A stretch of 64,000 nt of DNA from Belliella alkalica (GCF_022549785.1 NZ_JAKZGO010000002.1:342708-406707), one strand, 5' to 3'; shown: positions 17,792 to 26,511, numbered from the stretch's first letter. The notes: generated from the letters alone by a model not told the origin. Translations and numbers: made by a program.

Positions 17792-18858
17792 AATTCAGCT
17801 GTTTTTGTTCTGTTGATTTTTCCGGAAGGTGTTTTTACAAACATTTCAAGAATGAAAATTTCCTTGGGACAATGGTACTTTTTCATCTCCTTCTTTAAAA
17901 TCTCCAGCAATTCATGGACCTTATTTTCGTTGTCCTTTTTGTATTCCAAAAATAAGACCAACTTTTGACCAAGCATCTCGTCTTTTTGACCAAATACAAA
18001 GTAATTTATCTCTCCAAAAATCGGCTTGATGTATTTTTGTAACTCGGCTTCCAGCGCCTCTGCTTGAATCTTTATACCTCCAGAATTGATTGTGAAATCT
18101 GCTCTACCAATCCATCGAAATACACCATCAGCTATTATTTCAACCAAATCATTTGTTTGGAGCCTTTTTTCTATTACCATAGATGCTTCGATCCAAAGTC
18201 TGTTGGCATCATCAGTTCCAATTTTGATATTCGGCAGTGTGTGGTAGATCAATTCAGAAGCATTTATTTTTGCCAAAGCTATATGCGAAACAGTTTCTGT
18301 CATTCCGTAAGTTTGAAAGGCATTGATCCCTGCAGCCTTGATTTTTTGGATCAAGGAAAGAGAAGATGGTGTTCCACCGATGATCAAAGTTTCTATATTA
18401 GAAAGTTTCGTTGTCGATATTGATTCTTTAAGACATGCTTCCACCTGCAAAGGAACCATAGCGCAAAAGTCAATTTTTTTCTGCAGTGAAAGATCAATTA
18501 GAGGGTTGGCCTCTGGTGTGATAAGATAAATGTCTGCATCCCAGCATAGTCCTCTGACTAACATCATTTTTCCACCTATCATTTGGGTGTTTATACAAAC
18601 CAACAATTTAGGAGACTTATTTATTTTAAAAAATGCTTTAGTTGCCGCAGCAGAAAGCTCCATTTGTGACCTTTTGATAATTATTGATTTTGGTTTGCCT
18701 GTAGAGCCAGAAGTGCTTATTTCAAAATCAGTTTTTCCATCAAGCCATTCTTTGCAAAACTGAAGGCTTTGTGATAAGTATTTATCATCCGGCTGCCAAT
18801 TTCCAGATCGGATCTGTTCAAAAGTATAAATTTGATCTTTGAATATTACTTGTCCCAT
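17782..18858 (-). CDS. menE: O-succinylbenzoate-CoA ligase
   Basis: A 358-residue adenylate-forming enzyme that activates o-succinylbenzoate to its CoA thioester in menaquinone synthesis. The AMP-binding motif STSGSTGKPKS is at about residues 48-58, YGMTETVSHIALA is the A5 region, and WIGRADFTINSGGIKI plus the terminal PSGKINRTK mark the C-terminal domain. It is shorter at the N-terminus than the E. coli enzyme (about 450 residues), which is usual in Bacteroidota. The start is placed at the ATG at 18858; a TTG at 18894 would add 12 residues. It is divergent from menB, whose product uses its CoA ester. Confidence 0.9.
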   Translation of the reverse strand: MGQVIFKDQIYTFEQIRSGNWQPDDKYLSQSLQFCKEWLDGKTDFEISTSGSTGKPKSIIIKRSQMELSAAATKAFFKINKSPKLLVCINTQMIGGKMMLVRGLCWDADIYLITPEANPLIDLSLQKKIDFCAMVPLQVEACLKESISTTKLSNIETLIIGGTPSSLSLIQKIKAAGINAFQTYGMTETVSHIALAKINASELIYHTLPNIKIGTDDANRLWIEASMVIEKRLQTNDLVEIIADGVFRWIGRADFTINSGGIKIQAEALEAELQKYIKPIFGEINYFVFGQKDEMLGQKLVLFLEYKKDNENKVHELLEILKKEMKKYHCPKEIFILEMFVKTPSGKINRTKTAELCF

Positions 18859-18953
18859 ATTTTTTTGAATGTTGCAAGGTAATGCCTTTATCAAAATTCA
18901 ACAAAATTCGAGCAAGCCTGTTATCTTGCATGAAAATAAAAATTAATTGAATT

Positions 18954-19793
18954 ATGACTATCAACTGGAAAACCGCAAAAGAATACGAAGATATAACTTA
19001 CAAAAAATGCGATGGTGTAGCCAGAATCGCCTTCAATCGTCCTGAAGTAAGAAATGCTTTTCGTCCAAAAACAACAAGTGAATTGTATGATGCATTTTAC
19101 GATGCAATGGAGGATACGTCTATTGGTGTTGTTTTGCTTTCAGGCGAAGGACCTTCTCCAAAAGATGGTGGATATGCTTTTTGCTCTGGAGGAGATCAGC
19201 GTGCTAGGGGACATCAGGGCTATGTAGGTGAAGATGGATATCATAGGTTAAATATCCTTGAAGTTCAGCGTTTGATAAGATTTATGCCAAAAGTTGTGAT
19301 TGCTGTAGTGCCAGGATGGGCAGTAGGAGGAGGACATTCACTCCATGTGGTTTGTGACTTGACATTGGCGAGCAAAGAGCATGCGATTTTCAAGCAAACC
19401 GATGCAGATGTGACGAGTTTCGATGGGGGATATGGTTCTGCTTATTTGGCAAAGATGGTTGGCCAAAAAAGAGCAAGAGAAATATTTTTTCTGGGGAGAA
19501 ATTACTCTGCGCAGGAAGCATACGAAATGGGGATGGTCAATGCAGTAATTCCTCATGATGAATTGGAAGATACTGCTTATGAATGGGCTCAAGAAATACT
19601 GGCAAAATCACCTACATCTATCAAAATGCTCAAATTTGCCTTTAACCTTACAGATGATGGAATGGTTGGTCAGCAGGTTTTTGCAGGGGAAGCGACTAGG
19701 CTGGCCTACATGACTGATGAAGCAAAAGAAGGAAGAAATGCATTTCTGGAAAAAAGGAAACCTAACTTCAAAGATGTGAAGTGGATTCCGTAG
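18954..19793 (+). CDS. menB: 1,4-dihydroxy-2-naphthoyl-CoA synthase
   Basis: A 279-residue crotonase-fold enzyme closing the naphthoquinone ring of menaquinone. Typical motifs are AFNRPEVRNAFRPKT (about 24-38), FCSGGDQRARG (about 76-86), the oxyanion-hole GGGHSLHVVCDLT, the TDADVTSFDGGYGSAYLAKMVG region with the active-site Asp, and the C-terminal RKPNFKDVKW. Length is normal. It is divergent from menE with 95 bases between the starts, so both likely share a promoter region. Confidence 0.95.
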   Translation: MTINWKTAKEYEDITYKKCDGVARIAFNRPEVRNAFRPKTTSELYDAFYDAMEDTSIGVVLLSGEGPSPKDGGYAFCSGGDQRARGHQGYVGEDGYHRLNILEVQRLIRFMPKVVIAVVPGWAVGGGHSLHVVCDLTLASKEHAIFKQTDADVTSFDGGYGSAYLAKMVGQKRAREIFFLGRNYSAQEAYEMGMVNAVIPHDELEDTAYEWAQEILAKSPTSIKMLKFAFNLTDDGMVGQQVFAGEATRLAYMTDEAKEGRNAFLEKRKPNFKDVKWIP

Positions 19794-19854
19794 TGGATTT
19801 CCTACCATTACACAAAGAGCTGGCAGGCTAAGCTTTGCGTTGAGATTAGGAAAG

Positions 19855-19918
19855 TGAGAAGGCGAGAGACGAGAAGTAAGAGACGAGAGACGAGAGACGA
19901 GATGCGAGAGACGAGAAT
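19855..19918. repeat. Degenerate GAGACGA low-complexity tract
   Basis: Repeated words GAGAGACGAGA, GAGACGAGAGACGAG and ATGCGAGAGACGAG without a fixed period. Its complement matches the CT-rich stretches beside the other mosaic repeats, so the two features travel together. Confidence 0.7.
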
Positions 19919-19975
19919 ATTCATTAAATAGCCAAGCGCGCACCATTATCTTGAGGCATTTGAATTGCTATCGAA

Positions 19976-20155
19976 GGTCGAGAAGCGAGATAGAAGCAGG
20001 GATGATATAAACTACGAAGTGCCTGTCCCGATACTGATGGTCATCGGTATCGGGAGTTAAACTTTGAATACTCGTCCGTCGTGTTGGAACCCAGGATTGT
20101 TATCCGGGGAACAAAGCCGATAAAAGAAACAACAATCCCAAAGGGTCTTTCTGAA
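19976..20155 (+). repeat. Mosaic palindromic repeat, copy H, with nested module
   Basis: Begins with GAGAAGCGAGATAGAAGCAG, the reverse complement of the right flank of copy E. Then ACTACGAAG is split by the nested module TGCCTGTCCCGATAC..GGTATCGGGA (20020-20055) before GTTAAACTTTGAAT. A decayed CCAGGATTG/ATCCGGGG stem and AATCCCAAAGGGT follow. Confidence 0.75.
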
Positions 20156-20234
20156 ATCTGACAGGATTTAATATTTCATTTATCAATAGAAAAAATCATT
20201 AATTCAACATCAATACTCTATAATATAAACCCTA

Positions 20235-21080
20235 ATGAATCACCTAGAGACAACTTATACCACACATGATAATATCAAACTTTTCCTCCAAGCGTGGATG
20301 CCAGAAACTCCGCGAGCAGCTCTGCTTTTAGTTCATGGTTTGGGAGAACATAGTAGTAGATATCAGTATTTTGCGGAAATTTTGGTTGCTTCTGGAATTG
20401 CTGTCTTTACTTTTGATGGAAGAGGACATGGCAAATCTTCTAAGCCAAAGCCTACAGCCTATTTTTCTAGTCATGAAGATTATCTGAAAGATATTGATGC
20501 ATTGCTAGGCAAGGTCAAAACTTTTTGTGCAGATGTTCCTTTATTTATTTTTGGACATAGTATTGGAGGAGGATTAGTAGCTAAATATTGTATTGATTAT
20601 CAACCTGATTTGGCAGGGGTGATCTTAAGTTCGGCAGCCCTAAGGCCTTCTGATAATATTTCTAAATTCTTGATTAAAGTATCTTCTTTTGTAAGTTTTT
20701 TAACCCCCAAACTTAAGACTTTCAAGCTCGATAGCAGCACTATATCACATGACTTAGAAGAGGTGAGGAAATATAATGAAGACCCTTTGGTTTATTCAGA
20801 TGCAATCCCAGCTAGAACAGGTCACGAGCTTCTCAGAATGATGAAAGGTATAAAATCGAACATGTTGAGATTCAAAAATCCAGTTTTATTGATTCATGGT
20901 ACCGCGGACCAACTTACAGATCCCATTGGAAGTGAGGAGTTTTTCAGAAAAGTCACTGTAGAGGATAAAACTTATACCAGATACGAAGGATTATATCACG
21001 AGTTGATCAATGAATACGAAAAAGATAAAGTAATAGAAGATATTAGAAATTGGATAGATAGTAGGATTACAAAAATCTAA
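20235..21080 (+). CDS. Alpha/beta hydrolase, monoacylglycerol-lipase type
   Basis: A 281-residue serine hydrolase without signal peptide, similar to the lysophospholipase/monoglyceride-lipase family. Motifs are LLLVHGLGEHSSRY (oxyanion hole, about 31-44), the nucleophile Ser in FGHSIGGGLVAKY (about 107), the acid in LLIHGTADQLT, and His in YEGLYHELINE (about 256). It would cleave a monoester lipid, but the substrate is a guess. It ends tail to tail with the PAS gene, overlapping by 4 bases. Confidence 0.88.
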   Translation: MNHLETTYTTHDNIKLFLQAWMPETPRAALLLVHGLGEHSSRYQYFAEILVASGIAVFTFDGRGHGKSSKPKPTAYFSSHEDYLKDIDALLGKVKTFCADVPLFIFGHSIGGGLVAKYCIDYQPDLAGVILSSAALRPSDNISKFLIKVSSFVSFLTPKLKTFKLDSSTISHDLEEVRKYNEDPLVYSDAIPARTGHELLRMMKGIKSNMLRFKNPVLLIHGTADQLTDPIGSEEFFRKVTVEDKTYTRYEGLYHELINEYEKDKVIEDIRNWIDSRITKI

Positions 21081-21736
21081 TCATAATCTTCATCTTCTTC
21101 TGTAGAGCTTGTGATTTTTCTAATGATAAGGTCAAGCTTGTGCGCTTCTTGTAAGATATTCAAATAAAATTCTTCAATTTGGTTAGAATCAAGGTTGTTT
21201 TTTTCCATTAATAGTAGATTAACCAATCCCATTAGGTTGGCCAATGGATTTCTAACTTCATGTGATTGCATCCATGCAATTTGTTTTAGGCGTTTATTTT
21301 GATTTTCAATTTTGGCAATGTGATTCTTGGATGATGTTATGTTTTTTATCAGTAGAGTTACTCCTATCAGATGTTTTTCTTCATCAAAAACAGGGTAAAA
21401 GATAAACTCAAACCAAATTTTTTCTGAAGATAAAACTTCAATTTCCTTTTCAAATCTATTGTTTTCTCCTTTTAATGCTTTGTTGAAGTTTTTAATGAAT
21501 TCTTCTTGCACATCTGTAGAAACGTAATTTCTGAAATCATTTCCTTCAACCAATATTTTCTTATGGAATTTTTTACAATTTTCATATGCAATATTATTAA
21601 ATGCTAAGATTTTGCACTCTAGATTAATTAAAACAATATAATCTGGAGTGCTGTCTAATATAGCCCTTAGCTTAGTATTAGATTCTTTGAGTTTATCTCT
21701 AGAACTAAGTTCTTCGATGTTTTCTTCTTCATTCAT
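21077..21736 (-). CDS. PAS-domain protein with histidine-kinase dimerisation helix only
   Basis: A 219-residue protein. A PAS domain covers about residues 20-130 (DSTPDYIVLINLECKILAFN, FYPVFDEEKHLIGVTLLI), then a coiled coil (IENQNKRLKQIAWM), then an H-box MQSHEVRNPLANLMGLVNLL with the phospho-accepting His about 159. No ATPase domain follows: the frame ends 60 residues later and the opposite strand is occupied by the hydrolase gene. It may be phosphorylated by another kinase or only dimerise. The start is placed at ATG 21736; an upstream TTG at 21772 is possible. Confidence 0.8.
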   Translation of the reverse strand: MNEEENIEELSSRDKLKESNTKLRAILDSTPDYIVLINLECKILAFNNIAYENCKKFHKKILVEGNDFRNYVSTDVQEEFIKNFNKALKGENNRFEKEIEVLSSEKIWFEFIFYPVFDEEKHLIGVTLLIKNITSSKNHIAKIENQNKRLKQIAWMQSHEVRNPLANLMGLVNLLLMEKNNLDSNQIEEFYLNILQEAHKLDLIIRKITSSTEEDEDYD

Positions 21737-21939
21737 AAAAGTGGCTAGATGTGGTCCCTGTAAGATCACCAATTCATGTTTTTGACAAGCTACAGATTAC
21801 AAAATTAACCAAGTTGAAATTATAAACATCAACAAATACAATATAAAAATAAGATACAATTGTCTTATTCCTAAATACAAAAAGACTTTTATGAAATGAT
21901 AATAGTTAAGTATGAACTAATTTGATAAATCAAATTTCG

Positions 21940-22746
21940 CTATTTTAGTACTAATAATGGTACGGAGCTATGGTATGCCATAGCTATAGAATCACTAGCA
22001 TTGAACATATATTCAAAGAATGATTTTTTCTTATAAAACATAACCAGCATGCTATCTGGTTTTTCATTTAATTGTTCTGAAATCCCGTCCAATACACTTT
22101 TCGCACTACGTTGTTCTGCATTAAAAATTATGTCGGGAAATTCATTTTTAAAATTTTCCTGAAATTCATTAAGAGAGCTAACACCTTCATTTTCCTCAGT
22201 TAATTTCAAGTTGAAAAAATGATAATTTAACCCAAGAGAAGAAGTCAAACCAACAAGTTTTTTTAAAAAAGGCTTTTCTTTTCCATCCAGTTCTAAGCCT
22301 ACTATAATTTCTTTTATTGTAGCCAATTTCGATTTTGCAGGAATCGCAAGAACTGGAACTTGACTATCTTTGATCACATGGGCTGTATTTGAACCTATCA
22401 AATTCTTTTTTATACCTGAAGCACCTTGAGTCCCCATCACTATAAGGGTGTAATCTTCTCTGTATGCCTTTGAAGTTACTGCTGTAGCTACCGTACCTTG
22501 CACTATTTGGTAATCAATGAATATTCCTTCATTCTTAGCTTGCTCTACGGCTTTTTGCATGGCTTTTTTTGAGTCTGATTCTATTGTTTCTACTATTTCT
22601 ATTGCATGTGCAGCAAAATCATACACAGCATAATAGGCAAACAAAAGTGTGATTTGGACATCTTTTCTGCCGGTGCTAATCTTTTTTGCAAAGCTTAGTG
22701 CATTATTGGCGTTTTCGGAAAAATCGGTAGGGACTAAGATCTTCAT
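21940..22746 (-). CDS. Tandem-domain universal stress protein
   Basis: A 268-residue UspA-family protein with two Usp domains. The first (about 1-140) begins MKILVPTDFSENANNALSFA and carries the ATP-binding pattern G-2X-G-9X-G-S as GTQGASGIKKNLIGSN (about 104-119). The second domain (about 150-268) lacks that full pattern and is probably a degenerate partner, although it ends in the usual SIAMAYHSSVPLLVL. These cytoplasmic proteins help cells withstand stress or starvation. The role here is not defined. Confidence 0.9.
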   Translation of the reverse strand: MKILVPTDFSENANNALSFAKKISTGRKDVQITLLFAYYAVYDFAAHAIEIVETIESDSKKAMQKAVEQAKNEGIFIDYQIVQGTVATAVTSKAYREDYTLIVMGTQGASGIKKNLIGSNTAHVIKDSQVPVLAIPAKSKLATIKEIIVGLELDGKEKPFLKKLVGLTSSLGLNYHFFNLKLTEENEGVSSLNEFQENFKNEFPDIIFNAEQRSAKSVLDGISEQLNEKPDSMLVMFYKKKSFFEYMFNASDSIAMAYHSSVPLLVLK

Positions 22747-23149
22747 AATTGCTGGTCGTTAAGTTTCTAATTTAAGAAGATTTAAAGCGAATCAGCAGAA
22801 GAAGGTCTCTTTTTTCTTTTAAGAAATTGTTAAATGTTATCTAAATGAATGTAACTTAAATCACATCTAATGGAAATTAAATTACCTAGTTTTGACATGG
22901 AAATTTGGATTTCAAAATTTGAATATATGTCTATTTTAATTATTGGCAATTACTGTAGTATATGAATTTTCACGAAAACATTCTGAAATCGTCGACGGTA
23001 GACTATCGATAGCAGCTGAATTCAAAATATTCATTTACAGCATCGTAGAGTAGTAATTGCTATGTGTTATTCTGACAAAAAAATTCTAGTCTGGCAACTA
23101 TTAGAACAAGACTTTTGTAATCAATATGACCTTTGAAATAAATAAACAG
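22747..23149. other. Intergenic region before the MBL-rhodanese gene
   Basis: About 380 AT-rich bases between divergent genes. I see no ORF, RNA or palindrome that stands out. The last 40 bases should contain the promoter for the gene starting at 23150 or 23126. Confidence 0.5.
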
Positions 23150-24598
23150 ATGAAACAATATTTCTTTTTTCTATTATTAGTAACCATAAGTACTGCTTCT
23201 GTATTATCAGCATATGGACAATTTAAAGATCTTGTACCTGGAAGAAGTCCACTAAAATCAGAAATTAAGCAGTTTGAAGACGATGGGTTGGCACATTTTA
23301 GTTATGCAATATACTCTGATGGAAATATTATATTGGTAGATCCGGGGAGAAATCCTCAGCAGTATTATGATTATACCAATGAAAAAGATGCTAAGATAAT
23401 TGGGGTAATTGAAACACACCCTCATGCTGATTTTGTAAGTTCTCATTTAGAGATAAATAAAACTACCCGAGCCCCAATTTATATAAGTAAACTTGTCAAT
23501 GTACAATATGATTTTATTCCATTTGATGAGGGAAGTGATATTGAATTAGCAGATGGTGTTTTGCTTAGAGCATTGTTTACCCCAGGTCATTCTCCTGACG
23601 GTATTTCTGTGGTACTCGAAGAGGATGGTGTAGATATAGCAGTTTTTACAGGAGATACGATGTTTATTGGAGATGTAGGAAGACCTGATTTGAGAGAAGA
23701 AGCTGGAAGTATCCAAAGCCAAAGAATTGATTTGGCAAAAATGATGTATCACAGCTTGAGGGAAAAACTTATGACCTTGGACGATTCAGTTTTGGTGTAT
23801 CCAGCACATGGCGCTGGGTCACTCTGTGGAAAATCTTTGAGTCAAGAAAAAGCGAGTACAATAGGTCAAGAAAAGCTCTCTAACTATGCGCTTCAAACAA
23901 TGACTGAAGATGAATTTGTGTCAGTTTTGCTCGAAGATCAGCCATTTATTCCTCAGTATTTCCCATACAATGTAGAAGTAAATAGAGTGGGTGCAGAAAA
24001 CTATGAAATAGCAAAATCTACTGTCAAATTGTTACCAAAAAACTCAGCGACTGAGGATGGAGTAATCATCATAGACGGAAGAGATCAAAGGGATTTTAAA
24101 TCTAGCCATATTTCAGGCGCGATAAATATCATGAATGGGGCAAAGTTTGAAACTTGGCTTGGAAGTACAGTTGCACCAATGAAAACTTTTTATCTAGTGG
24201 CTTCTTCAGAAGATGCTTTGCAAGACATGATTTCAAAAACAACCAAAATTGGCTATGAAAGCTTTATTGAGGGTGCATTTATTTACACTGATAGTGATGG
24301 AGATCAAATGACTATTTTTGATAAAGAGGCTTTTGATACAAATAGAGATGACTATATAATTTTGGATGTAAGGAATATAAGCGAAGTGAACCAAAATAAG
24401 GTGTTTGAAAACGCTATAAATATTCCGCTCCCTGAATTGATACAAAGAGCACATGAACTTCCTAAAGACAAACCTATTGTGGTACATTGTGGCACAGGAT
24501 ATAGATCTGCAATAGGAAGTAGCATAGTTCATCAAAAACTAGATGGGGTCAAAGTGATTGATATGGGAGCAGCAATTAATGAGTATAACCAAAAATAA
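23150..24598 (+). CDS. Exported metallo-beta-lactamase-fold hydrolase with two rhodanese domains
   Basis: About 482 residues from ATG 23150; an ATG at 23126 adds eight. A signal peptide (MKQYFFFLLLVTISTA...) is followed by an MBL domain with ETHPHADFVSSH, GHSPDG, FTGDTMFIGDVGRPD and PAHGAGSLCG, the pattern of persulfide dioxygenases of the ETHE1 type. Two rhodanese domains follow. The first (IIIDGRDQRDF...YLVASSEDA) lacks the active-site Cys. The second keeps it (VVHCGTGYRS). It probably oxidises or transfers sulfane sulfur outside the cytoplasm. It heads a same-strand group with a sterol desaturase, a small membrane protein and a rhodanese. Confidence 0.88.
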   Translation: MKQYFFFLLLVTISTASVLSAYGQFKDLVPGRSPLKSEIKQFEDDGLAHFSYAIYSDGNIILVDPGRNPQQYYDYTNEKDAKIIGVIETHPHADFVSSHLEINKTTRAPIYISKLVNVQYDFIPFDEGSDIELADGVLLRALFTPGHSPDGISVVLEEDGVDIAVFTGDTMFIGDVGRPDLREEAGSIQSQRIDLAKMMYHSLREKLMTLDDSVLVYPAHGAGSLCGKSLSQEKASTIGQEKLSNYALQTMTEDEFVSVLLEDQPFIPQYFPYNVEVNRVGAENYEIAKSTVKLLPKNSATEDGVIIIDGRDQRDFKSSHISGAINIMNGAKFETWLGSTVAPMKTFYLVASSEDALQDMISKTTKIGYESFIEGAFIYTDSDGDQMTIFDKEAFDTNRDDYIILDVRNISEVNQNKVFENAINIPLPELIQRAHELPKDKPIVVHCGTGYRSAIGSSIVHQKLDGVKVIDMGAAINEYNQK

Positions 24599-24678
24599 AA
24601 ATCCATCAACTAATCTTTTCACCTGTTTTTGGTCATCAAATCAAAAAGTCTATTGGCTTCCGAAAATATATAGAAAGC

Positions 24679-25572
24679 ATGCAAAAATATATTGACATCA
24701 TCTATAATGCTTACTTTGGGTATTTTGATTACCTCAAAAATGAAATTCTGTATCCGTCATTTTTGAATTATTTCTGGTGGCTATTTGGTTTATCTGTGTT
24801 TGTTTGGTTATTGGAGATTTTTTTTCCTTGGAGAGAAAACCAATCGATTCTGAGAAAAGATTTTTGGTTGGACGGTTTTTACATGTTTTTTAATTTCTTT
24901 TTATTCTCTTTGATTGCATACAATGCAATATCTAATGTTGCGGTGGAATTATTCAATGATCTATTAGGCTCACTTGGTGTAGAGAATATTGTTGCTATTC
25001 AAGTAGAGTCTTGGCCTACTTGGGTACAATTTTTACTTTTGTTTGTTGTTGCAGATTTTATGCAGTGGAATGTCCATAGAGCTTTGCACAAGTATCCAGC
25101 ACTTTGGGAATTTCATAAAGTGCATCATTCTGTAGAAGAAATGGGTTTTGCTGCGCATCTTAGGTTTCATTGGATGGAAACCATCATTTACAAAACTGTA
25201 CAGTACATTCCTTTGGCAATGATTGGATTTGGACTAATCGATTTTTTTATCGTCCATATATTCACAACTGCTATTGGGCACTTGAATCATGCTAACCTCA
25301 GGATTACTTACGGTCCACTAAAGTTCGTTTTCAATAATCCAGTCATGCATATTTGGCATCATGCTAAGCACCTCCCAAAAGGTTTAAATGGAGTGAATTA
25401 TGGCTTGACTCTTAGTGTTTGGGATTATCTTTTTGGTACTGCTTATATACCAAATGAAGGAAAAAATGAAGCGTTGGGATTTGAGGGGATGGAGAGCTTC
25501 CCTAAAACATTTTGGTATCAGACAATTTATCCATTTCACACAAAAAAAAATAATGAAAACATCTCTCAATAG
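24679..25572 (+). CDS. Sterol desaturase/fatty-acid hydroxylase family protein
   Basis: A 297-residue membrane enzyme of the non-haem di-iron fatty-acid hydroxylase superfamily. Hydrophobic helices lie at about 28-48, 65-90 and 110-130. His clusters that would bind the two iron atoms are HRALH (about 136-140), HKVHH (about 149-153), HLNH (about 201-204) and HIWHHAKH (about 228-235). The substrate (lipid, carotenoid or hopanoid) is unknown. It lies 80 bases after the MBL-rhodanese gene and overlaps the next gene by 20 bases. Confidence 0.88.
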   Translation: MQKYIDIIYNAYFGYFDYLKNEILYPSFLNYFWWLFGLSVFVWLLEIFFPWRENQSILRKDFWLDGFYMFFNFFLFSLIAYNAISNVAVELFNDLLGSLGVENIVAIQVESWPTWVQFLLLFVVADFMQWNVHRALHKYPALWEFHKVHHSVEEMGFAAHLRFHWMETIIYKTVQYIPLAMIGFGLIDFFIVHIFTTAIGHLNHANLRITYGPLKFVFNNPVMHIWHHAKHLPKGLNGVNYGLTLSVWDYLFGTAYIPNEGKNEALGFEGMESFPKTFWYQTIYPFHTKKNNENISQ

Positions 25573-25804
25573 TTGGAAATTTGTCGCAATACTTTGCTTA
25601 ACACTTGGTTTGGCTCCGTTTTTTCCAGAACCACATATTTTTGGTAAAGTAAGGTGGATCCTAGGAGGAGCTAATGGTATGGAAGCATTGGATTGGATTG
25701 ATTTTTTCTTTCATGGACTACCATTCTTTTTATTGTTTCGGTTGATTATCAATAGGTTTAGAAAGTTTGCTGCCAAAAAATATGATGCTAATCTAGGTAA
25801 GTGA
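25553..25804 (+). CDS. Small conserved membrane protein
   Basis: An 83-residue protein read from the ATG at 25553 (MKTSLNSWKF). The body FVAILCLTLGLAPFFPEPHIFGKVRWILGGANGMEALDWIDFFFHGLPFFLLF has two membrane segments (about 10-27 and 53-68) around a loop with the conserved-looking PEPHI-GK-RW and GGANGM. Similar short proteins occur across Bacteroidota, without known function. The 20-base overlap with the desaturase gene suggests coupled translation. Confidence 0.75.
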   Translation: MKTSLNSWKFVAILCLTLGLAPFFPEPHIFGKVRWILGGANGMEALDWIDFFFHGLPFFLLFRLIINRFRKFAAKKYDANLGK

Positions 25805-25866
25805 CAGTTGTTACTTTATGATAGTTTGGTTAAGCGTATTTTTGATTAAATAAAACTTATAGAAAC

Positions 25867-26202
25867 ATGTTTAATTTCTTTAAATCAAAGCCGAAATTAT
25901 ATTCAGATTTGAATTCTGATGAATTTAAAAAAGGATTGTCTAATTCAGATGCTGTCATAATTGATGTGAGGACAGCCAGCGAATTTCAATCAGGTAAAAT
26001 CAAAGGTGCTCGAAACATTGATATCATGGGGCCGGGATTCTTAAATCAAATCAAAAATCTACCTAAAGACAAAAAGTACTATCTCTACTGTAGAAGTGGG
26101 AATAGAAGTGGTCAGGCCTGTGAAGTAATGACAGAAAATGGTTTTGAGAATGTCTATAATTTATCTTCCGGTATTTCTGGATGGCCATATGATATAGCCT
26201 AA
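25867..26202 (+). CDS. Single-domain rhodanese
   Basis: A 111-residue rhodanese without signal peptide, so cytoplasmic. It shows DAVIIDVRTASEFQSGKIKGA (about 28-48) and the active loop YCRSGNRSGQA with the catalytic Cys75. It could carry or deliver sulfane sulfur. It closes the sulfur-related group that starts at 23150 and is followed by a terminator-like hairpin. Confidence 0.92.
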   Translation: MFNFFKSKPKLYSDLNSDEFKKGLSNSDAVIIDVRTASEFQSGKIKGARNIDIMGPGFLNQIKNLPKDKKYYLYCRSGNRSGQACEVMTENGFENVYNLSSGISGWPYDIA

Positions 26203-26511
26203 CTTAAAGTGTTTATAATAGATATGCTATCCTTAGTTTAGGAAAATTAATATCTAGGAGAAAGGTAAAGAACTAGTTGTTTTTACCTTTTTTTGATTTT
26301 AAAAAAGTGTAACCATCTATTCAGTTGTATGTAGCCAGAAAATATCTTGTTGTAAATATAATTTGAATTTCAGTAGACTGCCATACGAGACACGTGTATT
26401 TACTATTTTTAAACTGCTGCTGATAGCTTGTGTTGATTAACAGCAATATTCAATTTTTCTTCATACTGAACTTACAAAATGGCGGATATTCCTATTGATT
26501 TAACATCACCT
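26203..26511. other. Intergenic region between convergent genes
   Basis: About 309 bases holding a terminator (listed) and otherwise plain AT-rich sequence. I see no ORF or repeat. Confidence 0.5.
26261..26297 (+). terminator. Terminator after the rhodanese gene
   Basis: Stem AAAGGTAAA/TTTACCTTT (26261-26269 and 26282-26290) followed by a T-rich run. Confidence 0.75.

Larger units (their letters stand above)
19794..20234. other. Intergenic gap with low-complexity tract and repeat copy H
   Basis: No gene is seen. Positions 19855-19918 are a purine-rich AGACGAGAGACGAGA-like tract, the reverse complement of the CTCGTCTC-type tracts at 5.3-5.9 kb. Mosaic repeat copy H follows (19976-20155). The last 70 bases are AT-rich and should hold the promoter of the hydrolase gene. 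Confidence 0.65.

Noticed and set aside
25415..25552. Longer N-terminus for the 83-residue membrane protein
   Set aside because: The extension overlaps the conserved end of the sterol desaturase in another frame and has no family-like sequence; ATG 25553 gives a well-formed protein.
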